Shown: one piece after another, positions 23,601 to 34,793 of the stretch
Numbering within the stretch: the stretch's first letter is position 1
Layout of the letters: every line of letters starts with the position of its first letter
Assembly (NCBI GenBank): GCA_029582155.1
Contig: CM055901.1
Span: forward strand, 20,129,597-20,193,596
Direction: 5' to 3'
Origin: Panopea generosa
Taxonomy: Eukaryota; Mollusca; Bivalvia; Adapedonta; Hiatellidae
DNA: 64,000 bases
The notes under the pieces: model-generated
The model's database searches: none
What the model was told of the DNA's origin: nothing
The model's input: the letters and a program-made list of their open reading frames with translations, nothing else
Position numbers and translations under genes: made by a program

Positions 23601-26600
23601 TTTATTTGTTAGTGCAGTGAAGCTGTACTGTGACATTTTTTATTGCAGTGATGCTGTACTATGACATTTGTTATTGCAGTGAAGCTGTACTGTGACATTT
23701 ATTTGTTATTGCAGTGAAGCTGTACTGTGACATTTATTTGTTATTGAAATGAAGCTGTACTATGACATTTGTTATTGCAGTGAAGCTGTACTATGACATT
23801 TATTTGTTATTGCAGTGAAGCTGTAATATAACATTTGTGACTGCAGTGAAGCTGTACTATGACATTTGTGACTGCAGTGAAGCTGTACTATGACATTTGT
23901 TATTGTAGTGAAGCTGTACTATGACATTTGCTATTGCAGTGAAGCTGTACTGTGATATTTGTTATTGCAGTGAAGCTATACTGTGACATTTATTTGTTAT
24001 TGCAGTGAAGCTGTACTATGACATTTGTTATTGCAGTGAAGCTGTTCTATGACATTTGTTATTGCAGTGAAGCTGTACTATGACATTTGTAATTGCAGTG
24101 AAGCTGTACTGTGACATCTGTTATTGCATTGAAGCTGTACTTTGACATTTGTTATTGCAGTGCAGCTGTACTATGACATTGGTTATTGCAGTGAAGCTGT
24201 ACTGTGACATTTATTTGTTATCGAAATGAAGTTGTACTGTGATATTTGTTATTGCAGTGAAGCTGTACTATGACATTTATTTGTTTTTACAGTGAAGCTG
24301 TACTGTGACATTTGTTATTGCAGTGAAGCTGTACTGTGACATTTGTTATTGCAGAGAAGCTGTACTGTGACATTTATTTGTTATTGCAGTGAAGCTGTAC
24401 TATGACATTTGTTATTGCAGTGAAGCTGTACTGTGACATTTATTTGTTAGTGCAGTGAAGCTGTACTGTGACATTTGTTATTGCAGTGATGCTGTACTAT
24501 GACATTTGTTATTGCAGTGAAGCTGTACTGTGACATTTATTTGTTATTGCAGTGAAGCTGTATTGTGACATTTGTTATTGCACAGAAGCTGTACTGTGAC
24601 ATTTGTTATTGCAGTGAAGCTGTACTATGACATTTGTTATTGCAGTGAAGCTGTACTATGACATTTAATTGCTATTGCAGTGAATCTGTACTATGACATT
24701 TGTGACTGCGGTGAAGCTGTACTATGACATTTGTTATTGTAGTGAAGCTGTACTATGACATTTGTTATTGCAGTGAAGCTGTACTGTGATATTTGTTATT
24801 GCAGTGAAGCTGTACTGTGACATTTATTTGTTATTGCAGTGAAGCTGTACTATGACATTTGTTATTGCAGTGAAGCTGTTCTATGATATTTGTTATTGCA
24901 GTGAAGCTGTACTATGACATTTGTAATTGCAGTGAAGCTGTACTGTGCCATTTGTTATTGCAGTGAAGCTGTACTTTGACAATTGTTATTGCAGTGCAGC
25001 TGTACTATGACATTTATTTGTTATTGCAGTGACGCTGTACTGTGACATTTATTTGTTATTGAAATGAAGTTGTACTGTGACATTTGTTATTGCAGTGAAG
25101 CTGTACTATGACATTTATTTGTTATTGCAATGAAGCTGTACTATGACATCTATTTGTTATTGCAGTGAAGCTGTACTGTGACATGTATTTGTAATTGCAA
25201 TGAAGCTGTACTATGACATTTATTTGTTATTGCAGTGAAGCTGTACTGTGACATTTATTTGTTATAGCAGTGAAGCTGTACTAAGACATTTGTTATTGCA
25301 GTGAAGCTGTACTATGACATTTATTTGTTTTTGCAGTGAAGCTGTTCTATGGCATTTATTTTTTATTGCAGTGAAGCTGTACTATGACATTTGTTACTGT
25401 ATTGAAGCTGTACTATGACATTTATTCATTACTGCAGCAAAGCTGTACTGACATTTATTTGTAATTGCAGTGAGCTGTACGCTGTACTTTGACACTTATT
25501 TGTTATTGCAGTGAAGCTGTCCTATGACATTTATAAGTTATTGCAGTGAAGCTATGCTGTGACATTTGTTGTTGCAGTGAAGCTGTACTATGGCATTTGT
25601 TATTGCAGTTAAGCTGTACTTTGTTATTGCAGTGAAGCTGTACTGTGACATTAATTTGTTATTGCAGTGAAGCTGTACTATGACATGTATTTGTTATTGC
25701 AGTGAAGCTGAACTGTGACATTTGTTATTACAGTGAAGCTGTACTATGAAATTTGTTATTGCAGTGGAACTGTACTATGATATTTATTTGTTATTGCAGT
25801 GAAGCTGTACTATGACATTGATTTGTTATTGTAGTGAAGCTGTACTATGATATTTATTTTTTATTGCAGTGAAGCTGAACTGTGACATTTGTTATTAAAG
25901 TGAAGCTGTACTATGGCATTTATTTGTTATTGTAATGAAGCTGTACTATGACATTTGTTATTATGGTGAAGCTGTACTATGACATTTATTTGTTATTGCA
26001 GTGAAGATGTACTATGACATTTATTTTTATTGCAGTGAAGCTGAACTGTGCCATTTGTTATTACAGTAAAGCTGTACTATGACATTTATTTGTTATTGCA
26101 GTGAAACTGTACTGTGACATTTATTTGTTATTGTAGTGAAGCTGAACTTTGACATTTGTTATAACAGGGAAGCTGTACTATGACATTTATTTGTTATTGC
26201 AGTGAAGCTGTACTATGACATTTATTTGTTATTGCAGTGAAGCTGTTCTATGACATTTATTTGTTATTGCAGTAAATCTTTACTATGACCTTTGTTATTG
26301 CAGTGAAGCTGTACTATGATATTTATTTGTTATTGCAGCGAAGCTGTTCTATGGCATTTATTTGTTATTGCAGTGAAGCTGTACTATGACATTTGTTACT
26401 GTATTGAAGTTGTACTTTGACATTTATTTGTTATTGCAGAGAAGCTGTACTGACATTTATTTATTATTGCAGTGAAGCTGTACTATGACATTTATTATAT
26501 CCCTGACAAACGAAGTTTGAGGGGGTATATTGGAGTCACCCTGTGGTCGGTCTGTCGGTCTGTCTGTCGGTCGGTCGGTCGGTCGGTCTATCCGTTGCAA

Positions 26601-28170
26601 TTTTCCTTGTCTGGAGCATCACTTGAAAAGTACTAGATGGAATTTCATCAAACGTCATACAATGGTAGAATATAATGAGAGGAAGTGCAGTGTACAAGAA
26701 ACATAACTCTATTCTTGCTAATTACAGAATTATTGCCCTTTGATATTTTTTCTTGTCCGGAGCATGACTTTAAAAGTACCTGATGGAATTTCATCAAGCT
26801 TCATACAATGGTAGAATATAACGAGAGGAAGTGCAGTGTACAGGAAACATAACTCTATTCTTGCTAATTACAGAGTTATTGCCTTTTGATATATTTACCT
26901 TGTCCGGAGCATTACTTTTAAAGTACTGGATGGAATTTCATCAAACTTCATACAATGGTAGAATATAATGAGAGGAAGTGCAGTGTACAGGAAACATGAC
27001 TCTATTCTTGCTAATTACAGAGTTATTGCCCTTTGATATATTTCCCTTGTCCGGAGCATTACTTTTAAAGTACTGGATGGAATTTCATCAAACTTCATAC
27101 AATGGTAGAATATAATGACAGGAAGTGCAGTGTACAGGAAACATAACTTTATTCTTGCTAATTACAGAGTTATTGCCCTTTGATATATTTCCCTTGTCTG
27201 GAGCATTACTTTAAAACTGTTGGATATAATTTAATAAAACTTCATACAATGGTAAACCATTTTCTGTCATGGAGGCGTTCGGGGGGTATTCATCACCTTC
27301 AGTGATAGCTCTAGTTTGTTATTGCAGTGAAGCTGTATTATGATATTTATTTGTTATTGCAGTGAAGCTGAACTTTGACATTTGTTATTGTAGTTAAGCT
27401 GTACTATGGTATTTGTTGTTGCAGTGAAGCTGTACTATGACATTTGTTATTGCAGTGAAGCTGTACTGTGACATTTATTTATTAGTGCAGTGAAGCTGTA
27501 CTATGACATTTATTTGTTATTGCAGTGAAGCTTTACTTTGACATTTGTTATTGCAGTGAAGCTGTACTGTGACATTTATTTGTAAGTGCAGTGAAGCTGT
27601 ACTATGACATTTATTTGTTATTGCAGTGAAGCTTTACTTTGACATTTGTTATTGCAGTGAAGCTGTACTGTGACATTAATTTGTTAGTGCAGTGAAGCTG
27701 TACTATGACATTTATTTGTTATTGCAGTGAAGCTTTACTTTGACATTTGTTATTGCAGTGAAGCTGTACTGTGACATTTATTTGTTAGTGCAGTGAAGCT
27801 TTACTTTGACATTTGTTATTGCAGTGAAGCTGTACTGTGACATTTATTTGTTAGTGCATTGAAGCTTTACTTTGGCATTTGTTATTGCAGTGAAGCTGTA
27901 CTATGATATTTGTTAGTGCAGTGAAGCTGTATGATAACATATAGTTGTTTATGCAGTGAATTTGTACTACAACATTTATTTGTTATTGCAGTGAAGCTTT
28001 ACTTTGATATTTGTTATTGCAGTGAAGCTGTACTGTGACATTTATTTGTTAGTGCAGTGAAGCTTTACTTTGACATTTGTTAGTGCAGTGAAGCTGTATG
28101 ATAACATATAGTTGTTTATGCAGTGAATTTGTACTACAACATTTATTTGTTATTGCAGTGAAGTTGTACT
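20650..28170 (+). repeat. Minisatellite of about 200 units copying a 3' splice site
   Basis: Units of 31 or 35 nt read ttgttattgcag|tgaagctgtactatgacatt with or without an extra attt. Each unit has a T-rich stretch, CAG, then TGAAGC. TGAAGC is also the first six bases of exon E (28823), whose acceptor is ttggttattatag. Long sub-blocks recur, for example about 21400-21760 again at 21800-22180, showing segmental growth. The array is interrupted by an unrelated insertion at 26496-27312. Confidence 0.95.
26496..27312. mobile_element. Insertion with five 120-bp internal repeats, Helitron-like ends
   Basis: It starts tatccctgacaaacgaagtt, then a GTCG/GTCT run, then about five units of 120 bp (cttgtccggagcattac, atggaatttcatcaaactt, aggaagtgcagtgtacagga). 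It ends gatagctctagtt. A TC start and CTAGT end with a nearby hairpin are Helitron-like, but exact host junctions are ambiguous in the repeat. The class is inference; the insertion itself is clear. Confidence 0.6.
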
Positions 28171-28822
28171 AATTTATATATTGGTTATTACCGTGAAGTT
28201 GTACTATATTATATATTGGTTATTACAGTGAAATTGTACTATATTATATATTGGTTATTATGGTGAAGTTGTACTATATTATATATTGGTCATAACAGCA
28301 AAGTTGTATTATATTATATACATGTTATTACAGTGAAGTTGTACTGTATTATATATTGGTTATTACAGCGAAGTTGTTTTATATTATATATGGGTTATTA
28401 CATTGAAGTTGTACTTTATTATCTATTGGTTATTACAGTGAAATCATACTATAAATATATTGGTTATTACATTGAAATCATACTCTATTATCTATTGGTT
28501 ATTACAGTGAAATCATACTCTATTATCTTTTGGTTATTACAGTGAAATTGTACTATATATATATTGGTTATTACATTGAAATCATACTATATAGATATAT
28601 ATTGTTTATTACAGTGAAATTGTACTAAATATATATTGTTTATTACAGTGAAATCATACTTTATATATATTGTTTATTACAGTGAAATCATACTCTATTA
28701 TCTTTTGGTTATTACAGTGGAATTGTTCTATATATATATATTGGTTATTACAGTGATTCATACTATATTATCTATTGGGTTTTACATTGAAATCATACTT
28801 TATTATAAATTGGTTATTATAG
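28171..28822 (+). repeat. Diverged acceptor-like units leading into exon E
   Basis: About 18 units of 36-40 nt read tatattggttattacag|tgaaattgtactatat, grading from the main array into the real acceptor of exon E (attggttattatag, ending 28822). Some upstream CAGs are in the same phase as the real one: predicted exon starts at 28649, 28718 and 28754 stay open through exon E. Confidence 0.85.
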
Positions 28823-28959
28823 TGAAGCCAAATCCTGTTGATGACCTACGAAGCAACACAATCAATAGTACATGTGTACTGGTCACATGGAAACCCAATG
28901 CGAAGCAGTATAAAAAAAGATACCATATTTCTTATACCAGTAAATGGGGTGATCCCGAG
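28823..28959 (+). CDS. gp130-like receptor: D2 of cytokine-binding module, first half (exon E)
   Basis: The acceptor ends in tag at 28822 and the donor GTAAGA follows 28959. It is 137 nt, phase 1 in and phase 0 out. The peptide begins VKPNPVDDLRS, matching the VKPNP linker that opens the second domain of gp130-family binding modules. It continues with an FN3 B-strand CVLVTWKP and C-strand KRYHISYTS. One sequon (NST). The Val codon is completed by the G from exon C or D. The two-exon coding of this FN3 domain (phase 1-0-1) is repeated in the next two FN3 domains. Confidence 0.9.
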
Positions 28960-30989
28960 GTAAGAGGTTATGAATTTCTTAGATGGGGTTCTTGTATTGC
29001 ACAGAAGGGAGACTGTATCTGAGCACTGACTTTAACTCTACTTATTTATACTTATTTATTTTTACTTGATTGCAAATTGTGTTTATAAAATTAAAAAACC
29101 ATTTTGTCTGATGCAAGCCCCCTGAACAATAATTTGAGGTTCAGTCATTGTATCATATATAGTATGAGTCGGTCATATAGGCGGCATGTTGATGCCATAT
29201 TGTTTGCTTGTTTGTCCATATCACTAGGATTGGTTTCATATCAATCTCTTTATATAAAAGGTAAATAGGAAACTGATTACTATTAACTGATTCTCATTAA
29301 ACTTTGTTTCAGAAGTAGCTAGGAAACTGTTTTGCAAATATATGTCTTATTAATCTATGTTTGAAAAATAGCTTGAAAACTGTTACACAAATGTTTCACA
29401 AATCTGTTTCAAAAGAAGCTAGGAAGTGAAACTGTTAGGTAACTTGTTATATAAATCTCTGTTTCAGAAATAACTAAGAAACTGTTAGGCAACATTTTAT
29501 ATAAATCTCTGTTTCAGAAGTAGCTAAGAAACTGTTAGGCAACATGTTATATGAATCTCTGTTTCAGAAGTAACTAAGAAACTGTTAGGCAACATGTTAT
29601 ATAAATCTCTGTTTCAGAAGTAGCTAGAAAACTGTTAGGCAACATGTTATATAAATTTCTATTTCAGAAGAAACTGTTTGGCAACATGTTATATAAATCT
29701 CTGTTTCAGAAGTAACTAAGAAACTTTTAGGCAACATGTTATATAAATCTCTGTTTCAGAAGTAACTAGGAAACTGTTAGGCAACATGTTATATAAATTT
29801 CTATTTCAGAAGTAACTAAGAAACTTTTAGGCAACATGTTATATAAATCTCTGTTTCAGAAGTAACTAGGAAACTGTTAGGCAACATGTTATATAAATAT
29901 CTGTTTCAGAAGTAACTAAGAATTTGTTAGATCTCTATTTCAGAAGTTACTAAGAAACTGTTAGGCAACATGTTATATAAATCTCTGTTTCAGAAGTAAC
30001 TAAGAAACTGTTAGGCAACATGTTATATAAATCTCTGTTTCAGTAGTAGCTAAGAAACTGTTAGGCAACATGTTATATAAATCTCTGTTTCAGAAGTAAC
30101 TAAGAGTTTGTTAGATAACATGTTATATAAATCTCTATTTCAGAAGTTGCTAAGAAACTGTTAGGCAACATGTTATATAAATCTCTGTTTCAGAAGTAAC
30201 TAAGAGTTTGTTAGATAACATGTTATATAAATCTCTATTTCAGAAGTTGCTAAGAAACTGTTAGGCAACATGTTATATAAATCTTTATTTCAGAAGTAGC
30301 TAAGAAACTGTTAGGCAACATGTTCAATATTTGTAAACAAACCTCACTTGTATCGGAAGCATTGTTTTATCATATATTTTTCTTTGCATTCAATGACCAC
30401 GTGGATACTGTTTGTAAATATTGCCAATTGTGCAGTAAGTTGAAATATGCGTGCTGGATATTCGTAATTATGGGAAGTGATCGATTTCAGGTGATGCTTG
30501 AAAACAGGTTACGGCACCATATATATACAATCTCAGAAACTGCTTAGCAAATGTCTATTTAGCTTTGTTTTAGAAGTAGTTAAGAAGCTTTTTGGCAAAC
30601 AATTTAGAAATCTCTGTTTAAGAAGTAACTGGGAAACACTTCGACAAATATTGTAAAATCTAGTAAAGAAACTTATGTGCTTATATTAGTTTTAGTGACA
30701 CTTACATGTGCTTATTATTGGTTAACACCTAACTATGCACCTATATTTGATATGGGCTAATACATGAGCCCTATGTGCCTATTTTTGACACTTTTATTAC
30801 AAAAGTAAAATACTAGTATTAACAGCCATGTGTTGGCACTACTTCCATTTATTTTATTTCTGCTTTCACAAATATTATTATATCAAATGTAGACATTTTA
30901 ACATGAATTAGTCAGTAAGTTCAACACAGTTTTTTATATATTTTTATATTTGAAATATATATTAATAATGTCAAACTTACATTGGACAG
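28960..30989 (+). other. Intron E-F
   Basis: It contains the 50-nt array (29280-30315). 30320-30500 is similar to 53410-53550 (tttgcattcaatgaccacgt, actgtttgtaaatattgcca), a dispersed repeat. 30540-30989 has a few diverged cagaagtag pieces and no other feature. Confidence 0.7.
29280..30315. repeat. 50-nt minisatellite, about 20 units
   Basis: The unit is gaagtaactaagaaactgtt + aggcaacatgttatataaat + ctctgtttca. Each unit has a T/C-rich stretch ending CAG (ctctgtttcag), another acceptor-like motif. It does not match the acceptor of exon F. Confidence 0.95.
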
Positions 30990-31155
30990 CTCAAGACACT
31001 CATTGACACCAAGGAAACCAAGCTTGAAAACAAAAATATAACAGTGTGTGACTTGGTGCCTTATACACAATACACGTTTACAGTGAAGGTACATCCATAC
31101 CGTGAGGGATATTGGAGTGACGAGAGACAGACAACAGCAACAACGAGTGAGAGCA
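30990..31155 (+). CDS. gp130-like receptor: D2 second half with WSXWS-like motif (exon F)
   Basis: The acceptor is acattggacag (weak pyrimidine tract) and the donor GTGAGT follows 31155. It is 166 nt, phase 0 in and phase 1 out. The peptide runs LKTLIDTKETK ... NITVCDLVPYTQYTFTVKV ... REGYWSDERQTTATTSES. LVPYTQYTFTVKV is the FN3 E-F strand signature. EGYWSDE aligns with the GYWSDWS form of the WSXWS motif in gp130-type receptors, with the second WS replaced by ER. This motif normally closes the cytokine-binding module. The last 117 nt or so are the source of the tandem copies downstream. Confidence 0.88.
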
Positions 31156-31225
31156 GTGAGTAGCATATCTTGTTGACCTTAGACTCATGGGGGTGGTGAT
31201 GGGGTGGGGGGTGAAAGTATTACAG

Positions 31226-31336
31226 TGTGTGACTTGGTGCCTTATACCCAGTACACATTCACAGTGAAGGTACATCCATACCATGAGGGGTATTGGAGTG
31301 ATGAGAGACAGACAACAGCAACAACCAGTGAGAGCA
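31226..31336 (+). CDS. Candidate cassette exon F2 (tandem copy of exon F 3' part)
   Basis: The acceptor is agtattacag and the donor GTGAGT follows. It is 111 nt and phase 1 at both ends, so it can be added between exons F and G without shifting the frame. It encodes CDLVPYTQYTFTVKV through EGYWSDERQ to TSES with no stop. It lacks the first 16 or so codons of exon F. Splicing is not proven; it could be unexpressed repeat DNA. Confidence 0.45.
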
Positions 31337-31406
31337 GTGAGTAGCATATCTTGTTGACCTTAGACTCATGGGGGTGGTGATGGGGTGTGGGGTGAAAGTA
31401 TTACAG

Positions 31407-31517
31407 TGTGTGACTTGGTGCCTTATACACAGTGCACATTCACAGTGAAGGTACATCCATACCACGAGGGGTATTGGAGTGACGAGAGACAGACAACAGC
31501 AACAGCCAGTGAGAGCA
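31407..31517 (+). CDS. Candidate cassette exon F3
   Basis: 111 nt, phase 1-1, acceptor ttacag and donor GTGAGT. Open, with QCTFTV in place of QYTFTV and TATASES near the end. Confidence 0.45.
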
Positions 31518-31600
31518 GTGAGTAGCATATCTTGTTGACCTAAGACTCATGGGGGTGGTGATGAAGTGGGGGGGGTGGGTGGGAGGTTAGAGTATTACAG

Positions 31601-31711
31601 TGTGTGATTTGGTGCCTTATACACAATACACGTTCACAGTGAAGGTACATCCATACCATGAGGGATATTGGAGTGACGAGAGACAGACAACAGCAACAAC
31701 TTGTGAGAGCA
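31601..31711 (+). CDS. Candidate cassette exon F4
   Basis: 111 nt, phase 1-1, acceptor agtattacag and donor GTGAGT. Open, ending TTCES. Confidence 0.45.
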
Positions 31712-31781
31712 GTGAGTAGCATATCTTGTTGACCTTAGACTCATGGGGGTGGTGATGGGGTGGGGGGTGAGAGTATTACAA

Positions 31782-31851
31782 CGTGTGACTTGGTGCCTTA
31801 TACACAGTGCACATTCACAGTGAGAGAGTACACGTTCTTGAGAGAGGTGAG
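31782..31851 (+). pseudogene. Broken cassette copy F5
   Basis: The acceptor AG is lost (ttacaac). About 60 nt including the WSD motif are deleted, leaving cacagtgagagagtacacgt before gtgagt. Confidence 0.7.
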
Positions 31852-31916
31852 TACCATATCTTGTTGACCTTAGACTCATGGGGGTGGTGATTGGGTGGGG
31901 GTTGAGAGTATTACAG

Positions 31917-32027
31917 TGTGTGACTTGATGCCTTATACACAGTACACATTCACAGTGAAGGTACATCCATACCATGAGGGATATTGGAGTGACGAGAGAC
32001 AGACAACAGCAACAACCAGTGAGAGCA
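31917..32027 (+). CDS. Candidate cassette exon F6
   Basis: 111 nt, phase 1-1, acceptor ttacag and donor GTGAGT. Open, with CDLMPYT in place of CDLVPYT. Confidence 0.45.
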
Positions 32028-32097
32028 GTGAGTAGCATATCTTGTTGACCTAAGACTCATGAGGGTGGTGATGGGGTGGGGGGTGAGAGTATTACAG

Positions 32098-32208
32098 TGT
32101 GTGACTTGGTGCATTATACCCAGTACACATTCACAGTGAAGGTACATCCATACCACAAGGGATATTGGAGTGACGAGAGACAGACAACAGCAACAACCAG
32201 TGAGAGCA
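32098..32208 (+). CDS. Candidate cassette exon F7
   Basis: 111 nt, phase 1-1, acceptor ttacag and donor GTGGGT. Open, with CDLVHYT and HKGYWSDE. Confidence 0.4.
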
Positions 32209-32278
32209 GTGGGTAGCATATCTTGTTGACCTAAGACTCATGAGGGTGGTGATGGGGTGGGGGGTGAGAGTATTACAG

Positions 32279-32388
32279 TGTGTGACTTGGTGCATTTACC
32301 CAGTACACATTCACAGTGAAGGTACATCCATACCACAAGGGATATTGGAGTGACGAGAGACAGACAACAGCAACAACTAGAGAGAGCA
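32279..32388 (+). pseudogene. Broken cassette copy F8 (1-nt deletion)
   Basis: 110 nt: tgcatttaccc stands where copy F7 has tgcattataccc. The frame is lost though the splice sites remain. Confidence 0.7.
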
Positions 32389-32457
32389 GTGGGTAGCATA
32401 TCTTGTTGACCTAAGACTCATGGGGGTGGTGATGGGGTGGGGGTGAGAGTATTACAG

Positions 32458-32568
32458 TGTGTGACTTGGTGCCTTATACACAATACACGTTCACAGTAAA
32501 GGTACATCCATACCATGAGGGATATTGGAGTGATGAGAGAGAGACAACAGCAACAACTAGTGAGAGAG
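32458..32568 (+). CDS. Candidate cassette exon F9 (weak donor)
   Basis: 111 nt, phase 1-1, open, with ERETTATT in place of ERQTTATT. The donor is GTTAGT, weaker than in the other copies. Confidence 0.35.
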
Positions 32569-32655
32569 GTTAGTAGCATATCTTGTTGACCTAAGACTCA
32601 TGGGAGTGGTGATGAGGTGGGGTGGGGTGGGGGGGGAGGGGTGAGAGTATTACAG

Positions 32656-33128
32656 TGTGTGACTTGGTGCCTTATACATAGTGCACATTCACAGTGAAGA
32701 TACATCCATACCATGATGGTTATTGGAGTGATGAGAGAGAGACAACAGCAACAACTAGTGAGAGAGATTAGTAACATATCTTGTTGACCTTAGACTTATG
32801 GGGGTGGTGATGGGGTTGGGGGTGAGAGTATTACAACGTGTGATTTGGTGCCTTATACACAATACACGTTCACAGTGAAGGTACATCCATACCACAAGGG
32901 ATATTGGAGTGACGAGAGACAGACAAAAGCATCAACTTGTGAAAGCAGTGAGTAGTTTATCTTGTTGACCTTAGACTCATTGGGGTGGTGATGGGGTGGG
33001 GGTTGAGAGTAATACAGTGTGTGACTTGGTGTCTTATACCTAGTATGCGTTAACAGTGAAGGTAATTCCATACCACAAGGGATATTGGAGTGACGAGAGA
33101 CAGACAACAGCAACATCTCGTGAGAGAG
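32656..33128 (+). pseudogene. Three broken cassette copies F10-F12
   Basis: F10 (32656-32766) has an in-frame TAG (atacatagtgc) and no donor GT. F11 (32837-32947) has lost the acceptor AG (ttacaacgtg). F12 (33018-33128) has an in-frame TAG (ataccTAGtatg). All keep the 111-nt length. The spacing of all copies is about 180-200 nt, and the intron parts (cttgttgacctaagactcat, gggtggtgatggggtgggg) are also repeated. Confidence 0.7.
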
Positions 33129-34202
33129 GTGAGTAGCATATTTTTGTGACCTTTAACTCATTGGGATGGTGACGGTGGAGAGTGGAGTGTAATTTTAATA
33201 TCCTGACCTAGGTTTGAAATTGAGCGCACTATTTGAGTTTAAGTAAAATAACAGACCTAATTATTTATTTAAAACAGGGACCTGGTATACATCGACCACA
33301 CTGAATAAATTCATGCTTTGATCTTAGACTAATAATTGTCAGGTTTATGGCCCTTTGGGTGTAACAAAAAATCGGAATGGACACATATTTTTCAGTAGAA
33401 ATACAGTGGATTTTCATAAAATATGGGAGTTAAGTGGGGTCCTATTTATCATTTAACAAGCACCTTATCTTGCCAAATTTATTTTTGTATCCATATGCTT
33501 TTATTGGTAAGTGGAACATTGGAAAGTCATGCATATTTTGTGTACCCTCTACCCCCTCTCCCCCCCACCCCTGCAGTTATAACACATTACTTTCCTTTGT
33601 TATTTGTTCAGTACATGATGCAATTAAGCTGATACGAGAATGGCATAGCTCCGCCCACTAGCCATGTGGCATTGATTGGCCAAGTAAATACAATAAAGTG
33701 TTAACTTAGACATTGTTTGACTAAGGAAAATGGTGAAATATGAGGTTCAAGATACAAAATTTTATTTAGAGTTGGCATGAGATGTAACACAATAAACATT
33801 AGCTATGGATAGCTGTTGACCGACATTATAGGCATAGCAACCAATATCTATCGCTAATTGGATAATCAACTTGTTTGATTGACAGGTCGCGTCAGGTAGG
33901 TCAATTGTAAGAAATGTAATGCTTTCCTTCATTATAAACTTAAATAAAAAGTAAACATACAGAGGTTTTTGTGCAATATTAAGGTTACATCAAACATGCA
34001 ATAAATATTATCATTGTTTGAATATTAATATAAAGTATGATTGTAATATTTCAGTAGCATTTTTGAAACTGTAGAACACTTAGCACGAAAATAATATTTC
34101 CTTGTACACAGTTACTACATGGCTATTTACACAGTGGTTCATGTTTAAAACGTTCCCTAACTATCACTTTACACAAATGGACTACTTTTATTATACATAG
34201 CC

Positions 34203-34460
34203 AGGCCCTATTAATTCAGTCGGTTACACGTCTGACTATCAATCCAGGAGTCATGAGTTCGAATCCCCCGCCCGGCAATAGTCTCCGTGATGATTGATAT
34301 ACGACATTGTGTCTCATTATCATTCGTCTCTCACCACTGATTCAAGTGGGAAAATTATCAGTTACTTGTGAAGATTGGGTGTGCTCGAGTACTGGTTAAT
34401 CGTCTGTTAGCCCTCGATGGTATAAAAATGACGCTAAATATTCAATCAATCAATCAATCA
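34203..34460 (+). repeat. tRNA-derived SINE, family 2
   Basis: The head has A-box-like attcagtcggttac and B-box-like gagttcgaatcccccgcccgg. The body has ctcattatcattcgtctctc, gggaaaattatcagttactt and ctcgagtactggtta. The tail is aaatattcaatcaatcaatc. Related pieces are at 36930-37010, 43925-44170, 55590-55690 and (minus strand tail) 42625-42660. Confidence 0.8.
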
Positions 34461-34610
34461 TTGATATACATGTATTGAAATGTGAAAAAATAATGCCACG
34501 GCTACCAGTATGCCAAAGTTTGATTGTTTTTTATTTGAAATCCATGTGAGTAAACATAGCTGTGCATTTCTTTTTTATTTAACTATATTTTATAATGAGT
34601 ACATACAGTT

Positions 34611-34787
34611 GTAACATGTTACCATCTTTCATTATATGTTCAGTGCATGCATTTGTAACATGTTGCATTTTTTTCATTATATGTTCAGTACATGCTATTG
34701 TAACATGTTACCTTTCTTCATTATATGTTCAGTACATGCTATTGTAACATGTTACCTTTCTTCATTATATGTTTATTGTTTCCTTGT
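34611..34787. repeat. 44-nt repeat, four units, next to the exon G acceptor
   Basis: Starts of gtaacatgttac lie at 34611, 34655, 34700 and 34744. The first three units contain cattatatgttcag, an acceptor-like end; the last runs into the real acceptor tttccttgtcaacag. Confidence 0.85.
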
Positions 34788-34793
34788 CAACAG

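Larger units (their letters stand above)
33129..34793 (+). other. Intron after the cassette array to exon G
   Basis: 33130-34200 has no recognised feature. A tRNA-derived SINE lies at 34203-34460. A 44-nt array of four units (34611-34787) abuts the acceptor of exon G. Confidence 0.6.

Noticed and set aside
20650-28822. Possible CRISPR-like array
   Set aside because: Repeats are contiguous with no unique spacers, and the genome is eukaryotic.
30921-33116. Minus-strand ORFs of 60-134 codons
   Set aside because: Antisense shadows of the exon F tandem copies.
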